A stretch of DNA of 64,000 nt from Duganella sp. Root1480D1 (GCF_001427305.1 NZ_LMFZ01000049.1:186001-250000); one strand, 5' to 3'; counted from the stretch's first letter, positions 36,115 to 45,191 are shown. A program made the numbers and translations. The notes: generated by a model not told the origin, from the sequence alone.

Positions 36115-37538
36115 GGCCGCGTGAGCGCCAGCAGGCGCTCGCAATAGCCCGGGGCCTTGTCTTCGGGTACATTGGTCACACCAAGCAGCAGCCCGCCGTG
36201 GGCGGGTGCTGCGCCGGCATACCATCCCGACAAGGCGGATGGCGCCATGCCAAGGCTGCGCGCACGTGCGGCAATCTCCACATCGCTGACACCCGGCGGC
36301 AATTGCATCAGCACACCAAGGGCTGCCGGCGCATGGACTGCGCCCAATTCGTCGAGCGCTGCGCCCAGTGCGCTGCGGCGTTCCTGGTACAGCCGTTTCA
36401 TATGCCGCAAATGCCGCAGGTAGGCGCCGCTGTGCAGGAATTCCGCCACGGCCAACTGCACCATCGGCGGCGGGGCGCTACCGCAGGTAGAGGCGGTTTG
36501 CGCCAGCAAGTCCGCCAGTTGCGGCGGCGCCACCAGGAAGCCTACCCTGAGCGTTGGGGTCAGCGTCTTGCTGAAGGTACCAAGATGCAGCACGCGGCCA
36601 TTGCGGTCCTGCGCGGCCAGCGCCGGCGCCGCACGGCCCTGCGGCTGCAATTCACCCAGGTAATCGTCCTCGATGATCCAGGCACCAGCCTGCTCCGCCC
36701 ACTCCAGCAAGGCCTGGCGCCTGCGCAGCGACAGCGTCACCCCGAGTGGCGCCTGCTGGCCTGGCGTCACCACCGCCAGGCTGGCGTGGGGTGCCATCTG
36801 CACACCGGCCGCCACATCCAGGCCTTCGGGATCGACGGGCACCGGCACCAGCTTCAATCCTGCCGCCGCAAGAGCATCGCGCGTGGCCATATATCCCGGC
36901 TGCTCAGTCCACGCCTGCTCGCCTTTCAGTTCCAGCGCGCGCAGGACCAGTCCCAGCGCGCCAGCGTAACCGTTGCAGACCAGGACCTGGCCGGGCGTGC
37001 AATCGAGCCCGCGCGCGACGCACAGGTAAGCCGCGATTTCGGCACGCAGCGCATATTCGCCACGCGGGTCCGGATAGGACAGCGGCATTGCCGCCGCCGT
37101 GCGCGCCGCCCTGCCCATCACGCGCGACCAGGTCTTGAAGGGAAAGGCATCCTGGGCCGGCACGCCAACCTGGAAAGGATTGGTGCTGACTGCCCGGCCA
37201 GGGAAGGCCTGCACCACTTCCAGCGCCGCGGCGCCGGGCGTTGCCCGGGCTGTTTCGCCGCTTGGGCGGCCGGCGCCTGCCGCCATGCCACCGGCGCAGA
37301 CGAAAGTTCCCGCTGCACCGGCGGTGTAGACCAGTTGCTCGTCGCGCAGCCGCTCGTAAGCCTGCCGCACCGTGCCGCGCGCCACGCCCAATTGCGCGGC
37401 CAGGTCATGCCAGGACGGCAGCCGCGCTTGCGGCGCCAGGCGCCCATCGCCGATCGCACCCCGCAAACCGAGAAAGATCTGGTCCGCCAGCGTGGCGGCG
37501 GCCTTGCGGTCGATGGACAGCTTGAGGGAATGGTACAT
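36111..37538 (-). CDS. MocR/PdxR-type GntR regulator with aminotransferase domain
   Basis: 475 residues. An N-terminal GntR winged helix (SLKLSIDRKAAATLADQIFLGLRGAIGDGRLAPQARLPSWHDLAAQLGVARGTVRQAYERLR) is joined by a linker to a fold-type I aminotransferase domain. The PLP lysine is in LGTFSKTLTPTLRVGFLVAP. The family reads PLP or PLP adducts with amino-acid ligands and controls vitamin B6, GABA or taurine genes. The ATG at 37538 starts the HTH; the frame is open further upstream but overlaps the promoter side of the divergent gene. The likely target is not apparent from neighbours. Confidence 0.88.
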   Translation of the reverse strand: MYHSLKLSIDRKAAATLADQIFLGLRGAIGDGRLAPQARLPSWHDLAAQLGVARGTVRQAYERLRDEQLVYTAGAAGTFVCAGGMAAGAGRPSGETARATPGAAALEVVQAFPGRAVSTNPFQVGVPAQDAFPFKTWSRVMGRAARTAAAMPLSYPDPRGEYALRAEIAAYLCVARGLDCTPGQVLVCNGYAGALGLVLRALELKGEQAWTEQPGYMATRDALAAAGLKLVPVPVDPEGLDVAAGVQMAPHASLAVVTPGQQAPLGVTLSLRRRQALLEWAEQAGAWIIEDDYLGELQPQGRAAPALAAQDRNGRVLHLGTFSKTLTPTLRVGFLVAPPQLADLLAQTASTCGSAPPPMVQLAVAEFLHSGAYLRHLRHMKRLYQERRSALGAALDELGAVHAPAALGVLMQLPPGVSDVEIAARARSLGMAPSALSGWYAGAAPAHGGLLLGVTNVPEDKAPGYCERLLALTRP

Positions 37539-37617
37539 AAATTCAGTGCAATCTTGCGTCTTTTTGATAGCCCAAGGCAAAGATACCATGGATTCATCCC
37601 AATCCCCGAAAGCCATC

Positions 37618-38616
37618 ATGTTCAAGCCCTTGATCGCCGCGTTGTTACTGAGCCTCACGACCATCCCCGCGCATGCCGGCGACGCAGGCAGCGGCGCCAG
37701 CCGCGCCAAGCTGGCCGGCAAGGCGCTGCTGGGCCAGCCCGGTCCCGCTGCCGTGCTGCAAAGCATCGATGGCCAGCGCATCGACCTCGCCTCGTACTAC
37801 GGCAAGAAGCCGGTCTACCTCAAATTCTGGGCCACCTGGTGTGTGCCATGCCGCGAGCAGATGCCCGCGTTCGAGAAGTCCTTCCAGCAGTACGGCGACA
37901 AGCTCGCCGTCGTCGCCGTCAACGCCGGCTACAGCGATACCGAAGCGGAAGTGAAGAACTACCGCACCCAGTATGGCCTGCACATGCCAATCGTCATCGA
38001 TGACGGTTCGCTGGCAGCCAGCCTTAACCTGCGCGTCACGCCGCAGCACATCGTGATTGGCCGCGATGGCCGCATCCAGCACATCGGCCATTTGCACGAC
38101 AAGGAACTTGAGAAAGCGCTGCAACGCGCCGTGGGCGAACGCGCAGTCGCGAGCCCGCTGGCACTGGCGCCGGCCGCCGCGGCACCCCGACCGGCCCTGA
38201 AAGTCGGCGACCTCGCGCAAGGGCTGCGGCTGCCAGCCGCACAGGGCAAGCCGCGCGCCCTGGTGTTCTTCTCGCCGTGGTGCGAATCCTACCTGCGCGA
38301 AAGCCGCCCAGCGACAGCGCAAGCCTGCCAGCGCGTGCGGGAAGAAGCCGAATCACTGGCCGCAGCACCTGGCGTCGAATGGACTGCCGTCGCATCGCCG
38401 GTATGGTCGTCGGAAAAGGAAGTGGCGGAATTCGCCCGCAGCAAAAAGTCGCGCATGGCCATGCGGCTCGACAAGGATGGAGCGCTGTTCAACGCCTTCG
38501 GAGTACGCCAGATTCCCAGCATCGTCCTGCTCGACCGCCAGGGACGCGTAGCACGCGTGATGGGGCCTGAGGAAAAGGGCCTGGCGCAGGCAGTACAAGC
38601 CTTGCAGGTGCAATGA
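37618..38616 (+). CDS. TlpA-like exported protein with two thioredoxin domains
   Basis: 332 residues. A signal peptide (MFKPLIAALLLSLTTIPAHAG) leads to a first thioredoxin domain with an active WCVPC (C75, C78). A second thioredoxin-like domain (about 195-332) has PWCESYL in the same place, so only one cysteine (C222) of the pair remains. The stop overlaps the ATG of the dsbD gene (ATGA); DsbD very probably keeps it reduced. The pair forms a periplasmic reducing path, for example for cytochrome c maturation or damaged cysteines. An ATG at 37588 would add ten residues. Confidence 0.8.
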   Translation: MFKPLIAALLLSLTTIPAHAGDAGSGASRAKLAGKALLGQPGPAAVLQSIDGQRIDLASYYGKKPVYLKFWATWCVPCREQMPAFEKSFQQYGDKLAVVAVNAGYSDTEAEVKNYRTQYGLHMPIVIDDGSLAASLNLRVTPQHIVIGRDGRIQHIGHLHDKELEKALQRAVGERAVASPLALAPAAAAPRPALKVGDLAQGLRLPAAQGKPRALVFFSPWCESYLRESRPATAQACQRVREEAESLAAAPGVEWTAVASPVWSSEKEVAEFARSKKSRMAMRLDKDGALFNAFGVRQIPSIVLLDRQGRVARVMGPEEKGLAQAVQALQVQ

Positions 38617-40073
38617 TGCGGCGCTTTTTGCTGGCGCTGCTGCTTACGGTGCTCGGCCTGGCGCGGGCGGTGGCACAAGACTTCCTCGAACCGGAAGCTG
38701 CATTTCGTTTTTCGGCGCGCATGGCCGGCGGCGGCACCGCAGAAGTCAGTTTCGACATCGCCGACGGCTACTACATGTACCGCGACCGCTTCCGCTTCAG
38801 CGCGGACGGGGCCAAGCTGGGGGCGCCCGAGCTGCCGCCGGGCAAAGTGAAGTTCGACCAGGCCTTTGGCAAGGAAGTGGAAACCTACCGTCACCGCGTC
38901 ACCGTGCACGTACCGGTGCAGGGCGAAGGCCCCTTCGTGCTGCGCGTGACCAGCCAAGGCTGCGCCGATGCAGGCCTGTGCTACTCGCCGATGGACACCG
39001 GCATCACGCTGGAAGCGGCGGCCCCGCTGGCGCAGGTGCTGCAAGGCGGCCAATTGCTGACGATCGTGCCGCTGTTCCTGCTGCTTGGACTGGGCCTGGC
39101 ATTCACGCCCTGCGTGCTGCCAATGGTCCCCATCCTGTCTTCGATCATCGTCGGCGACAGTGCAAAGCCCAGCCGCAAGCGTGGCTTGCTGTTGTCGGGC
39201 GCCTACTCGCTCGGTATGGCACTGGTGTACACCGCGTTTGGCATCGCAGCCGGATTGGCAGGCGAAGGGCTGGCCGCCTCGCTGCAAAAACCGTGGGTGA
39301 TCGGCGCGTTTGCCTTGCTGCTCTCTGCACTGGCGCTCTCGATGTTCGGCCTCTATGAACTGCAACTGCCGGCGGCCCTGCAATCGCGCTTGTCCGACAG
39401 CGCCAATCGCCGCACCGCCGGCAAGCTGGCAGGCGTGTTCGGCATGGGCGCCATCTCCGCGCTGATGGTCGGCCCCTGCGTGGCCGCGCCGCTGGCGGGA
39501 GCGCTGGTCTACATCAGCCAGACGCGCGACGTGCTGGTTGGCGGCAGCGCACTGTTCGCGATGGCGGCCGGCATGAGCGTGCCGCTGGTGCTGGTTGGCG
39601 TATCCGCTGGCAGCCTGCTACCTCGAGCAGGGGCGTGGATGGTGTGGATCAAGCGCTGCTTCGGCCTCATGCTGCTGGCGCTGGCCGTGTGGATGGCATT
39701 GCCGCTGCTGCCGAACCGCCACGTCTCCGCCCTGCCGTTCAAACAGGTCACCAATGTGCGGCAGCTCGAGGCCGAACTGGCGCAAGGCCGCCCCGTCATG
39801 CTCGATTTCTACGCCGACTGGTGCGTGTCATGCAAGGAGATGGAGAAGTTCACCTTCAGCGCCGCGCCAATAAAGGCAGCGCTGGAAGGCACAGTGCTGG
39901 TGCAGGCCGACGTCACGGCCAACAGCGAAGAGGACAAGGCCCTGCTGAAACGCTACGGCCTGTTTGGACCGCCCGCCATCATCCTGTTCGATGGTGCGGG
40001 AGTCGAGCGCGCGCGCGTCGTCGGCTACCAGGACGCCGCGCGCTTCCAGCAAACGCTGGCGAAACTCAAATAA
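38613..40073 (+). CDS. dsbD: Thiol:disulfide interchange protein DsbD (shortened form)
   Basis: 486 residues. Signal peptide, then an N-terminal DsbD-alpha domain (about 30-140) with the cysteine pair in SQGCADAGLCYSPMD. A membrane domain with about eight helices carries FTPCVLPMVPI (C167) and VGPCVAAPLAG (C289). A C-terminal thioredoxin domain has YADWCVSCKEM (C404, C407). All six functional cysteines are present. The chain is shorter than the usual 560-600 residues mainly because the alpha domain and linkers are short. It moves electrons from cytoplasmic thioredoxin to periplasmic partners, probably the TlpA-like protein before it. Confidence 0.9.
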   Translation: MMRRFLLALLLTVLGLARAVAQDFLEPEAAFRFSARMAGGGTAEVSFDIADGYYMYRDRFRFSADGAKLGAPELPPGKVKFDQAFGKEVETYRHRVTVHVPVQGEGPFVLRVTSQGCADAGLCYSPMDTGITLEAAAPLAQVLQGGQLLTIVPLFLLLGLGLAFTPCVLPMVPILSSIIVGDSAKPSRKRGLLLSGAYSLGMALVYTAFGIAAGLAGEGLAASLQKPWVIGAFALLLSALALSMFGLYELQLPAALQSRLSDSANRRTAGKLAGVFGMGAISALMVGPCVAAPLAGALVYISQTRDVLVGGSALFAMAAGMSVPLVLVGVSAGSLLPRAGAWMVWIKRCFGLMLLALAVWMALPLLPNRHVSALPFKQVTNVRQLEAELAQGRPVMLDFYADWCVSCKEMEKFTFSAAPIKAALEGTVLVQADVTANSEEDKALLKRYGLFGPPAIILFDGAGVERARVVGYQDAARFQQTLAKLK

Positions 40074-40074
40074 C

Positions 40075-40560
40075 TCAGAGCGGCTGGAACACACCAGCCG
40101 CTTTGTTCTTCTGCACGTTATCCCAAGCGAAGATCTGGCCGTTCATCGCCACGTACACGCCAGGCGGCAGCACTTGCGCCACGCCGCAGGCAAAGCCCAT
40201 ATTGAAGAAAGCGTCGGAATTATCGATCTCGTAAGGGATCATGGCGCCGGTAAAAACGATGGTCTTGTCCTTGATGGCCTGGCCCAGGACGGCCGCGGTT
40301 TGCGGCATGGTATCGGTACCGTGCACGATCACGATGGCTTTTTCGGAAGCAGCCTGGCAAGCCGCCAGCACGCGCTGGCGGTCGGCATCGACCATGTCCA
40401 GGGAATCGAGCAGGGACACGACTTCCAGCTCGCAAGGGGTGGTGATGCGGGCGCGCTTGATCGCTGCAGGCAGGTGGCTGTCGGCGAAAGCCAGGGTGCC
40501 ATTCAGTTCGTTATAGTGCTTGTCGAAAGTGCCGCCGGTGGCAATGATGCGCAGGGTCAT
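40075..40560 (-). CDS. Half-length asparaginase-like protein (N-terminal domain only)
   Basis: 161 residues. It contains both threonine motifs of asparaginases: MTLRIIATGGTFDKHY and VIVHGTDTMPQTAAVLGQ, followed by IVFTGAMIPYEIDNSDAFFNMGFA. Normal L-asparaginases have about 330 residues in two domains; here the chain ends after the N-terminal catalytic domain (QKNKAAGVFQPL). No remnant of a second domain follows, as the convergent dsbD gene ends one base away. The ends are clean, so this is probably a genuine short family rather than a broken gene. Activity on asparagine is uncertain. Confidence 0.8.
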   Translation of the reverse strand: MTLRIIATGGTFDKHYNELNGTLAFADSHLPAAIKRARITTPCELEVVSLLDSLDMVDADRQRVLAACQAASEKAIVIVHGTDTMPQTAAVLGQAIKDKTIVFTGAMIPYEIDNSDAFFNMGFACGVAQVLPPGVYVAMNGQIFAWDNVQKNKAAGVFQPL

Positions 40561-40675
40561 GATGAATTAAAATGAAATCGATGAATGGCGTGCATGATAG
40601 CCGAAAAAGTTTGCCACTTCCGGCTGGCATTCCGCCGAACAGTTGACTACACTGGGTTTTTTGCCCGGCAAGACC

Positions 40676-41455
40676 ATGAAAGCGCTCGCACCAGGAACCG
40701 TGATTTTCCACCGCTACCGCGGCTATGGCGTCATCACGGCTGTCAATTTGCTGACCGGCTGGATTTCCGCCCGTTTTGGCAATGAATCGCGCACGCTCGA
40801 CCTGAATCTCTCCACCGACGAAGTGCAATTTGCCGACGGCGAAGCGATCCTGTTCCGCCGCGCGCCACCCGACCGCATGCCGCACGCGCGGCTGATGGCA
40901 GTCGTGCGCGAGTTGCACAAAGCCGGCTACCAGAAGTTATACCTGTACTCCTGGCCCAAAGCGTCCGGGCTGCACTGGCGCTGGCACCTATTCACCGGGC
41001 CGCGCGACTGGATGCAGCGCTCCTGGCGTGAAGGTTGGTATGGCTCCGGCGCCGACTACATTTTCAATCCCGTGATGGGCTGGGGCGACCAGCCCGGCGC
41101 CACGACGGAAGAATTGGTGCACGCCCTGGCCAAATTCGATCCACAAGGCCTGGCGCAAGCGTTGGGCCGCGATGAAGACCACACCGAATGGTTCGCGCAG
41201 GTCTGCGACGCCCTGCTGCCCGGTTACATGTACAGCCTGGACATGCAACGCCCCAACGGCGCCCCCCTAACGGACATGCCCGCGGTCCCGGTGATGCCCG
41301 TGCGCGCCAATCTCCCGCCATACGAAGGCCAGCCAATCACCTGGCCGCCAGGCTGGGCCGGCCTCTGGAGCAAAGTTCACGCCATGCCCCCACAGCCCAG
41401 CCCGTGTCACACCCTGGGGTCACACCCCAACTGTGACACGGACACAGCCGTGTAA
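40676..41455 (+). CDS. Uncharacterised protein; C-terminal tail encoded by a palindromic repeat
   Basis: 259 residues, cytosolic. The N-terminal 65 residues look like a CarD/KOW-type beta barrel (PGTVIFHRYRGYGVITAVNLLTGWISARFGNESRTLDLNL). The middle is tryptophan-rich (YSWPKASGLHWRWHLFTGPRDWMQRSWREGWYGSGADY), and no family is recognised. The last residues (PSPCHTLGSHPNCDTDTAV) are translated from a REP-like palindrome at 41402-41441, so that tail is unlikely to be conserved. ATG at 40676 is chosen; a TTG eleven codons earlier is possible. No clear ribosome site. Confidence 0.6.
   Translation: MKALAPGTVIFHRYRGYGVITAVNLLTGWISARFGNESRTLDLNLSTDEVQFADGEAILFRRAPPDRMPHARLMAVVRELHKAGYQKLYLYSWPKASGLHWRWHLFTGPRDWMQRSWREGWYGSGADYIFNPVMGWGDQPGATTEELVHALAKFDPQGLAQALGRDEDHTEWFAQVCDALLPGYMYSLDMQRPNGAPLTDMPAVPVMPVRANLPPYEGQPITWPPGWAGLWSKVHAMPPQPSPCHTLGSHPNCDTDTAV
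41402..41441. repeat. REP-like palindrome A
   Basis: Nested stems: CCGTGTCAC (41402-41410) with GTGACACGG (41433-41441), and inside TGGGGT with ACCCCA. It lies wholly inside the 3' coding end of the gene at 40676-41455. Confidence 0.7.
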
Positions 41456-41460
41456 TGCCC

Positions 41461-41508
41461 GAGCTCGTGTCACGCCTGGGGTGTGACCCCATGGTGTGAC
41501 ACGGGCTC
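41461..41508. repeat. REP-like palindrome B (inverted copy of A)
   Basis: CGTGTCAC (41466-41473) with GTGACACG (41496-41503), inner TGGGGT (41477-41482) with ACCCCA (41486-41491), outer GAGC/GCTC. Spacer lengths are mirrored relative to copy A, so the two copies are in opposite orientation, as in BIME pairs. It ends on the stop codon of the minus-strand dehydrogenase gene. Confidence 0.7.
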
Positions 41509-42457
41509 AGCCGTTGATGTGCTTGACCAGGTTCTGGAAGGCGTGGCGGAAGTAGAGCTCGTAGCTGGCCTTTTCGACGTAGCCGAGGTGTGGAGTGCAC
41601 AGCACGTTCGGCATGCGCAGCAGCGGTGAATTTTCGGGCAGCGGTTCGGTTTCGAAAACGTCCAGTGCTGCATATCCGGGATGGCCGGCTTTCAATGCTT
41701 CTTCCAACGCACCGGTCGCCACCAGTTCGGCACGGCTCACGTTGACGAACAGCGCGTCGCGTTTCATGCGCGCCAGGTCTTCGGCGGTGACGATGCCGCG
41801 CGTGCCGTCCGCCAGGCGCAGGTGCAGCGACAGCACATCGGCGTCCGCGAAGAAAGCTTCGCGCGAGGCAGCCGCCTCGTAGCCATCCGCCACTGCAGTA
41901 GCGCGGCTCTGCTCGCTGCCCCAGACGACCACGCGCATGCCAAACGCCTTGGCATACCCCGCCACCAGCTTGCCGATCTTGCCGTAGCCCCAGATCGCCA
42001 TGGTGCTTCCCGCCAGCACCAGGCCCAGCGTATTGTGCTCATGGCTGATCGATACCTGCTGCCACTGCCCATCGCGCAACTTGCCGGCGTACTGGAACAG
42101 CTTGCGCCGTGCCGCCATCACCAATGCCCACGTCAGTTCGGCCGGGGCAGTCGGCGAGCCCACCCCTTCCAGCACGGTAATGCCCAGTTCGCGGCAAGCT
42201 TCCATATCGACATGCCCACTCACCTTGCCGGTCTGCGAAATCACTTTCAGGTTCGGCAGCTTCGATAACAAGGCGCGGTTGAACGCAGTGCGCTCGCGGA
42301 TCAACACCAGCGCTTCGAATGGCGTCAGGCGCGCCACGAGTTGGCCCATGCCGCGCACGGAATTGTTGAAAACCTTGACCTCATGGCCATCCAGGAGCTT
42401 GAAGCATTCCAGGCTACGAGTTGCATCCTGGTAATCATCGAGAATCGCAATTTTCAT
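41507..42457 (-). CDS. D-2-hydroxyacid dehydrogenase family protein
   Basis: 316 residues. The NAD-binding motif is STMAIWGYGKIGKLVAGYAKAFGMRVVVWG. The catalytic region has FVNVSRAELVATGALEEALKAG, ALDVFETEPLPENSPLLRMPNVLCTPHLGYVEKASYE, with the acid and the histidine in place. The usual arginine segment appears as FVNVSRAEL. The substrate is not evident; the chain resembles SerA-like or glyoxylate-type enzymes annotated as D-2-hydroxyacid dehydrogenases. It is divergent from pckG across 348 bases. Confidence 0.85.
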   Translation of the reverse strand: MKIAILDDYQDATRSLECFKLLDGHEVKVFNNSVRGMGQLVARLTPFEALVLIRERTAFNRALLSKLPNLKVISQTGKVSGHVDMEACRELGITVLEGVGSPTAPAELTWALVMAARRKLFQYAGKLRDGQWQQVSISHEHNTLGLVLAGSTMAIWGYGKIGKLVAGYAKAFGMRVVVWGSEQSRATAVADGYEAAASREAFFADADVLSLHLRLADGTRGIVTAEDLARMKRDALFVNVSRAELVATGALEEALKAGHPGYAALDVFETEPLPENSPLLRMPNVLCTPHLGYVEKASYELYFRHAFQNLVKHING

Positions 42458-42805
42458 GTCAGTTAGCAGATTTTGTGATGAAAATGGTAGGGAAATAACA
42501 GGTTTGTGAATATCTCGAATAGCCTACTACATTAGTCGGGCAATATTCCTACATTTTGGTCGGAAACGCGAGATCGCAGGTGTACAATCGGCCAATTCAA
42601 GGAGCCCAACCAGGCTCCAGCAGTATATGTTCCAGCGACCAGGCACACCCCCGCCAGGCGCTCGCGCCCTCGAGTAATCGGGCGCATCGACAGAACCGCC
42701 GTATTTCGCCGAAGTAACAAAAATTCTTCCGCGCAAGCTATCAGCTGACGACGATTCCTGCCGTGCCGGGACAAGACAGAATTCTTTATTGGCATTGGAG
42801 GTACT
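42458..42805. promoter_or_regulatory. 348-base divergent region upstream of pckG
   Basis: It carries promoters for the dehydrogenase (minus) and pckG (plus). On the plus strand a TACAAT hexamer at 42583-42588 is a -10 candidate, without a well-spaced -35. GGAGCC/GGCTCC at 42601-42618 can form a small hairpin in the resulting leader of about 210 bases. GGAGGT at 42797-42802 is a strong ribosome site. No coding sequence is supported in it. Confidence 0.45.
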
Positions 42806-44668
42806 ATGAATCAGCCCGTTATGGGAGGCGTTGCTACTATGAACGCACCAGCTTACATCAAACAGCAAAAACTGATCAATTGGGTGGCCGAAGTCGCCGC
42901 ATTGACCAAGCCTGCGCGCATCTACTGGTGCGACGGCTCGGCGGAAGAGTACGACCGCCTGTGCGCTGAAATGGTTGCCGCAGGCACCATGAAAAAGCTG
43001 AACGCTGAAAAGCGTCCAAACTCCTACCTGGCTTGCTCCGACCCGACCGACGTCGCCCGCGTTGAAGACCGCACCTTCATCTGCTCGCAGACCAAGGAAG
43101 CGGCCGGCCCGACCAACAACTGGATGGACCCGCAAGAAATGCGCGGCACGCTGAACGGCCTGTTCGACGGCTGCATGGCTGGCCGTACCATGTACGTGGT
43201 GCCGTTCTCGATGGGCCCGCTGGGCTCGCCGATCGCCCACATCGGCGTGGAACTGTCCGACTCCCCATACGTCGCCGTCAACATGCGCACCATGACCCGC
43301 ATGGGCAAGGCCGTGTACGACGTGCTGGGTACCGATGGCGAGTTCGTGCCTGCGATTCACACCGTTGGCAAGCCGCTGGCTGCCGGCGAAAAAGACGTGG
43401 CATGGCCTTGCAACGCCACCAAGTACATCGTGCACTTTCCTGAGACCCGCGAAATCTGGTCCTACGGTTCCGGCTACGGCGGCAATGCGCTGCTGGGCAA
43501 GAAGTGCTTCGCGCTGCGTATCGCTTCCACCATGGGCTACAACGACGCCAAGAACGGCGGCGAAGGCTGGCTGGCAGAACACATGCTGATCCTGGGCGTC
43601 GAATCCCCAGAGGGCAAGAAGCACTACGTTGCTGCTGCCTTCCCATCGGCTTGCGGCAAGACCAACTTCGCCATGCTGATCCCGCCGAAGACCTTCGACG
43701 GCTGGAAAGTCACCACCATCGGCGACGACATCGCCTGGATCAAGCCGGGCAAGGACGGCCGCCTGTACGCGATCAACCCTGAAGCCGGCTACTTCGGCGT
43801 GGCTCCTGGCACCAACACCAAGACCAACTCGAACTGCATGTCCTGCCTGAACGAGAACACCATCTTCACCAACGTCGCGCTGACCGACGACGGCGATATC
43901 TGGTGGGAAGGCCTGACCAAGGAAGCGCCTGCGCACCTGGTCGACTGGCAAGGCAAGGACTGGACCCCGGCGTCCGGCACCAAGGCTTCGCATCCGAACG
44001 CCCGCTTCACCGTGGCTGCAACCCAGAACCCGGTGATTGACCCGGCATGGGATGATCCAGCCGGCGTGCCTATCTCCGCCTTCATCTTCGGCGGCCGCCG
44101 CTCCACCACCGTGCCTCTGGTCACCGAAGCGCGCAACTGGATCGAAGGCGTGTACATGGCCGCGACCATGGGCTCCGAAACCACCGCTGCAGCCGCCGGC
44201 CAGCAGGGCGTGGTGCGCCGCGACCCGTTCGCCATGCTGCCGTTCATGGGCTACAACATGAGCGACTACTTCCAGCACTGGCTGGACATGGGCAAGCGCC
44301 TGGAAGGCAAGGGCGCCACCCTGCCTAAGATCTTCTGCGTCAACTGGTTCCGCACCGACGAAAACGGCCACTTCGTATGGCCAGGCTTCGGCGACAATAT
44401 GCGCGTGCTGAAGTGGATGCTGGAACGTGTTGAAGGCAATGGCGGCGGCGTCGAAAACATCTTCGGCACCACCCCACGCTACGGCGACATCAGCTGGGAC
44501 GGCCTGCCATTCACCGCCGAAGAGTTCGAGACCATCACCTCGATCGACAAGGATGCATGGCGCGCGGAACTGAAACTGCACGCAGAATTGTTCGAAAAGC
44601 TGGCATACCACCTGCCGCAAGAGCTGAAGGACAATATGGCCAAGCTGGAACAGCGCCTGAACGGCTAA
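42806..44668 (+). CDS. pckG: Phosphoenolpyruvate carboxykinase (GTP)
   Basis: 620 residues. The P-loop-like motif is FPSACGKTNFAMLIPP, with the GTP-class signatures CSDPTDVARVEDRTFICS, MGPLGSPIAHIGVELSDSPYV, GDDIAWIKPGKDGRLYAINPEAGYFGVAPGT and PISAFIFGGRRSTTVPLV. The enzyme converts oxaloacetate and GTP to phosphoenolpyruvate, the first committed gluconeogenic step. GGAGGT sits four bases from the ATG at 42806, which is preferred over an internal ATG at 42839. Codon bias is strong, as for an abundant enzyme. A terminator follows. Confidence 0.97.
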   Translation: MNQPVMGGVATMNAPAYIKQQKLINWVAEVAALTKPARIYWCDGSAEEYDRLCAEMVAAGTMKKLNAEKRPNSYLACSDPTDVARVEDRTFICSQTKEAAGPTNNWMDPQEMRGTLNGLFDGCMAGRTMYVVPFSMGPLGSPIAHIGVELSDSPYVAVNMRTMTRMGKAVYDVLGTDGEFVPAIHTVGKPLAAGEKDVAWPCNATKYIVHFPETREIWSYGSGYGGNALLGKKCFALRIASTMGYNDAKNGGEGWLAEHMLILGVESPEGKKHYVAAAFPSACGKTNFAMLIPPKTFDGWKVTTIGDDIAWIKPGKDGRLYAINPEAGYFGVAPGTNTKTNSNCMSCLNENTIFTNVALTDDGDIWWEGLTKEAPAHLVDWQGKDWTPASGTKASHPNARFTVAATQNPVIDPAWDDPAGVPISAFIFGGRRSTTVPLVTEARNWIEGVYMAATMGSETTAAAAGQQGVVRRDPFAMLPFMGYNMSDYFQHWLDMGKRLEGKGATLPKIFCVNWFRTDENGHFVWPGFGDNMRVLKWMLERVEGNGGGVENIFGTTPRYGDISWDGLPFTAEEFETITSIDKDAWRAELKLHAELFEKLAYHLPQELKDNMAKLEQRLNG

Positions 44669-44686
44669 GCTGTTTTCCGCTTCCGC

Positions 44687-44716
44687 AAAAAAACGCGTCC
44701 ACGGGGCGCGTTTTTT
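44687..44716. terminator. Bidirectional intrinsic terminator
   Basis: AAAAAAACGCG (44687-44697) pairs with CGCGTTTTTT (44707-44716). It serves pckG on the plus strand and, with the A tract read as U, the convergent gene ending at 44715. Confidence 0.85.
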
Positions 44717-45191
44717 ATTCCCGGTCCGCTGTCGACCATTCCGGCCGCTTCTCGACCGGAACCTCGGCCTGGTCGAAGCTGTCGACCTCTTTCATGGTAC
44801 GCACCTCGTATAGCGTTTCGAGCCCGGAGAAATGCAGGCCACCGCAATCGGTGGCGACATGCGTGCCATTCTTCCAGAACCAGTATTCCCGAATAATCAA
44901 CCCGCACTTGCTGGAACGCGTGCGGCCGCCATGATAGACATGCAGCTCGGTCGGCCATCTCCTGCCATCTGCGGCGAAATAGTCAAGTACGAGCCAGGCC
45001 GCGGACTCGCCGTCGGGCGCGAGCCGGACATCATCCGCCCGCCGGTCTGTCGTCAACTTGATGTCCTTCCCCGACGCTGTCACGACATGGACATTCCGCG
45101 CCTTGTCGGCATAAGCCTTGACCAGGTTGCCTGCGCTGGCGGTGAAACATATCGCAGCAAGTGCGACCGCAGAGGTGAGGCGACGACCCAT
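44715..45191 (-). CDS. Exported protein of unknown function
   Basis: 158 residues. Signal peptide MGRRLTSAVALAAICFTASAG. The mature part has LTTDRRADDVRLAPDGESAAWLVLDYFAADGRRWPTELHVYHGG and two cysteines (KCGLII, ATDCGGLHF) that may pair. It resembles small proteins with WD40/TolB-like strands but no family is certain. ATG at 45191 is preferred: GGAG lies nine bases upstream, whereas the earlier ATG at 45200 abuts it. It lies beside the PAAR island, divergently. Confidence 0.6.
   Translation of the reverse strand: MGRRLTSAVALAAICFTASAGNLVKAYADKARNVHVVTASGKDIKLTTDRRADDVRLAPDGESAAWLVLDYFAADGRRWPTELHVYHGGRTRSSKCGLIIREYWFWKNGTHVATDCGGLHFSGLETLYEVRTMKEVDSFDQAEVPVEKRPEWSTADRE

Noticed and set aside
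42532..42795. 87-codon minus-strand frame upstream of pckG
   Set aside because: Spans the promoter and leader region, no ribosome site, and no recognisable protein sequence.
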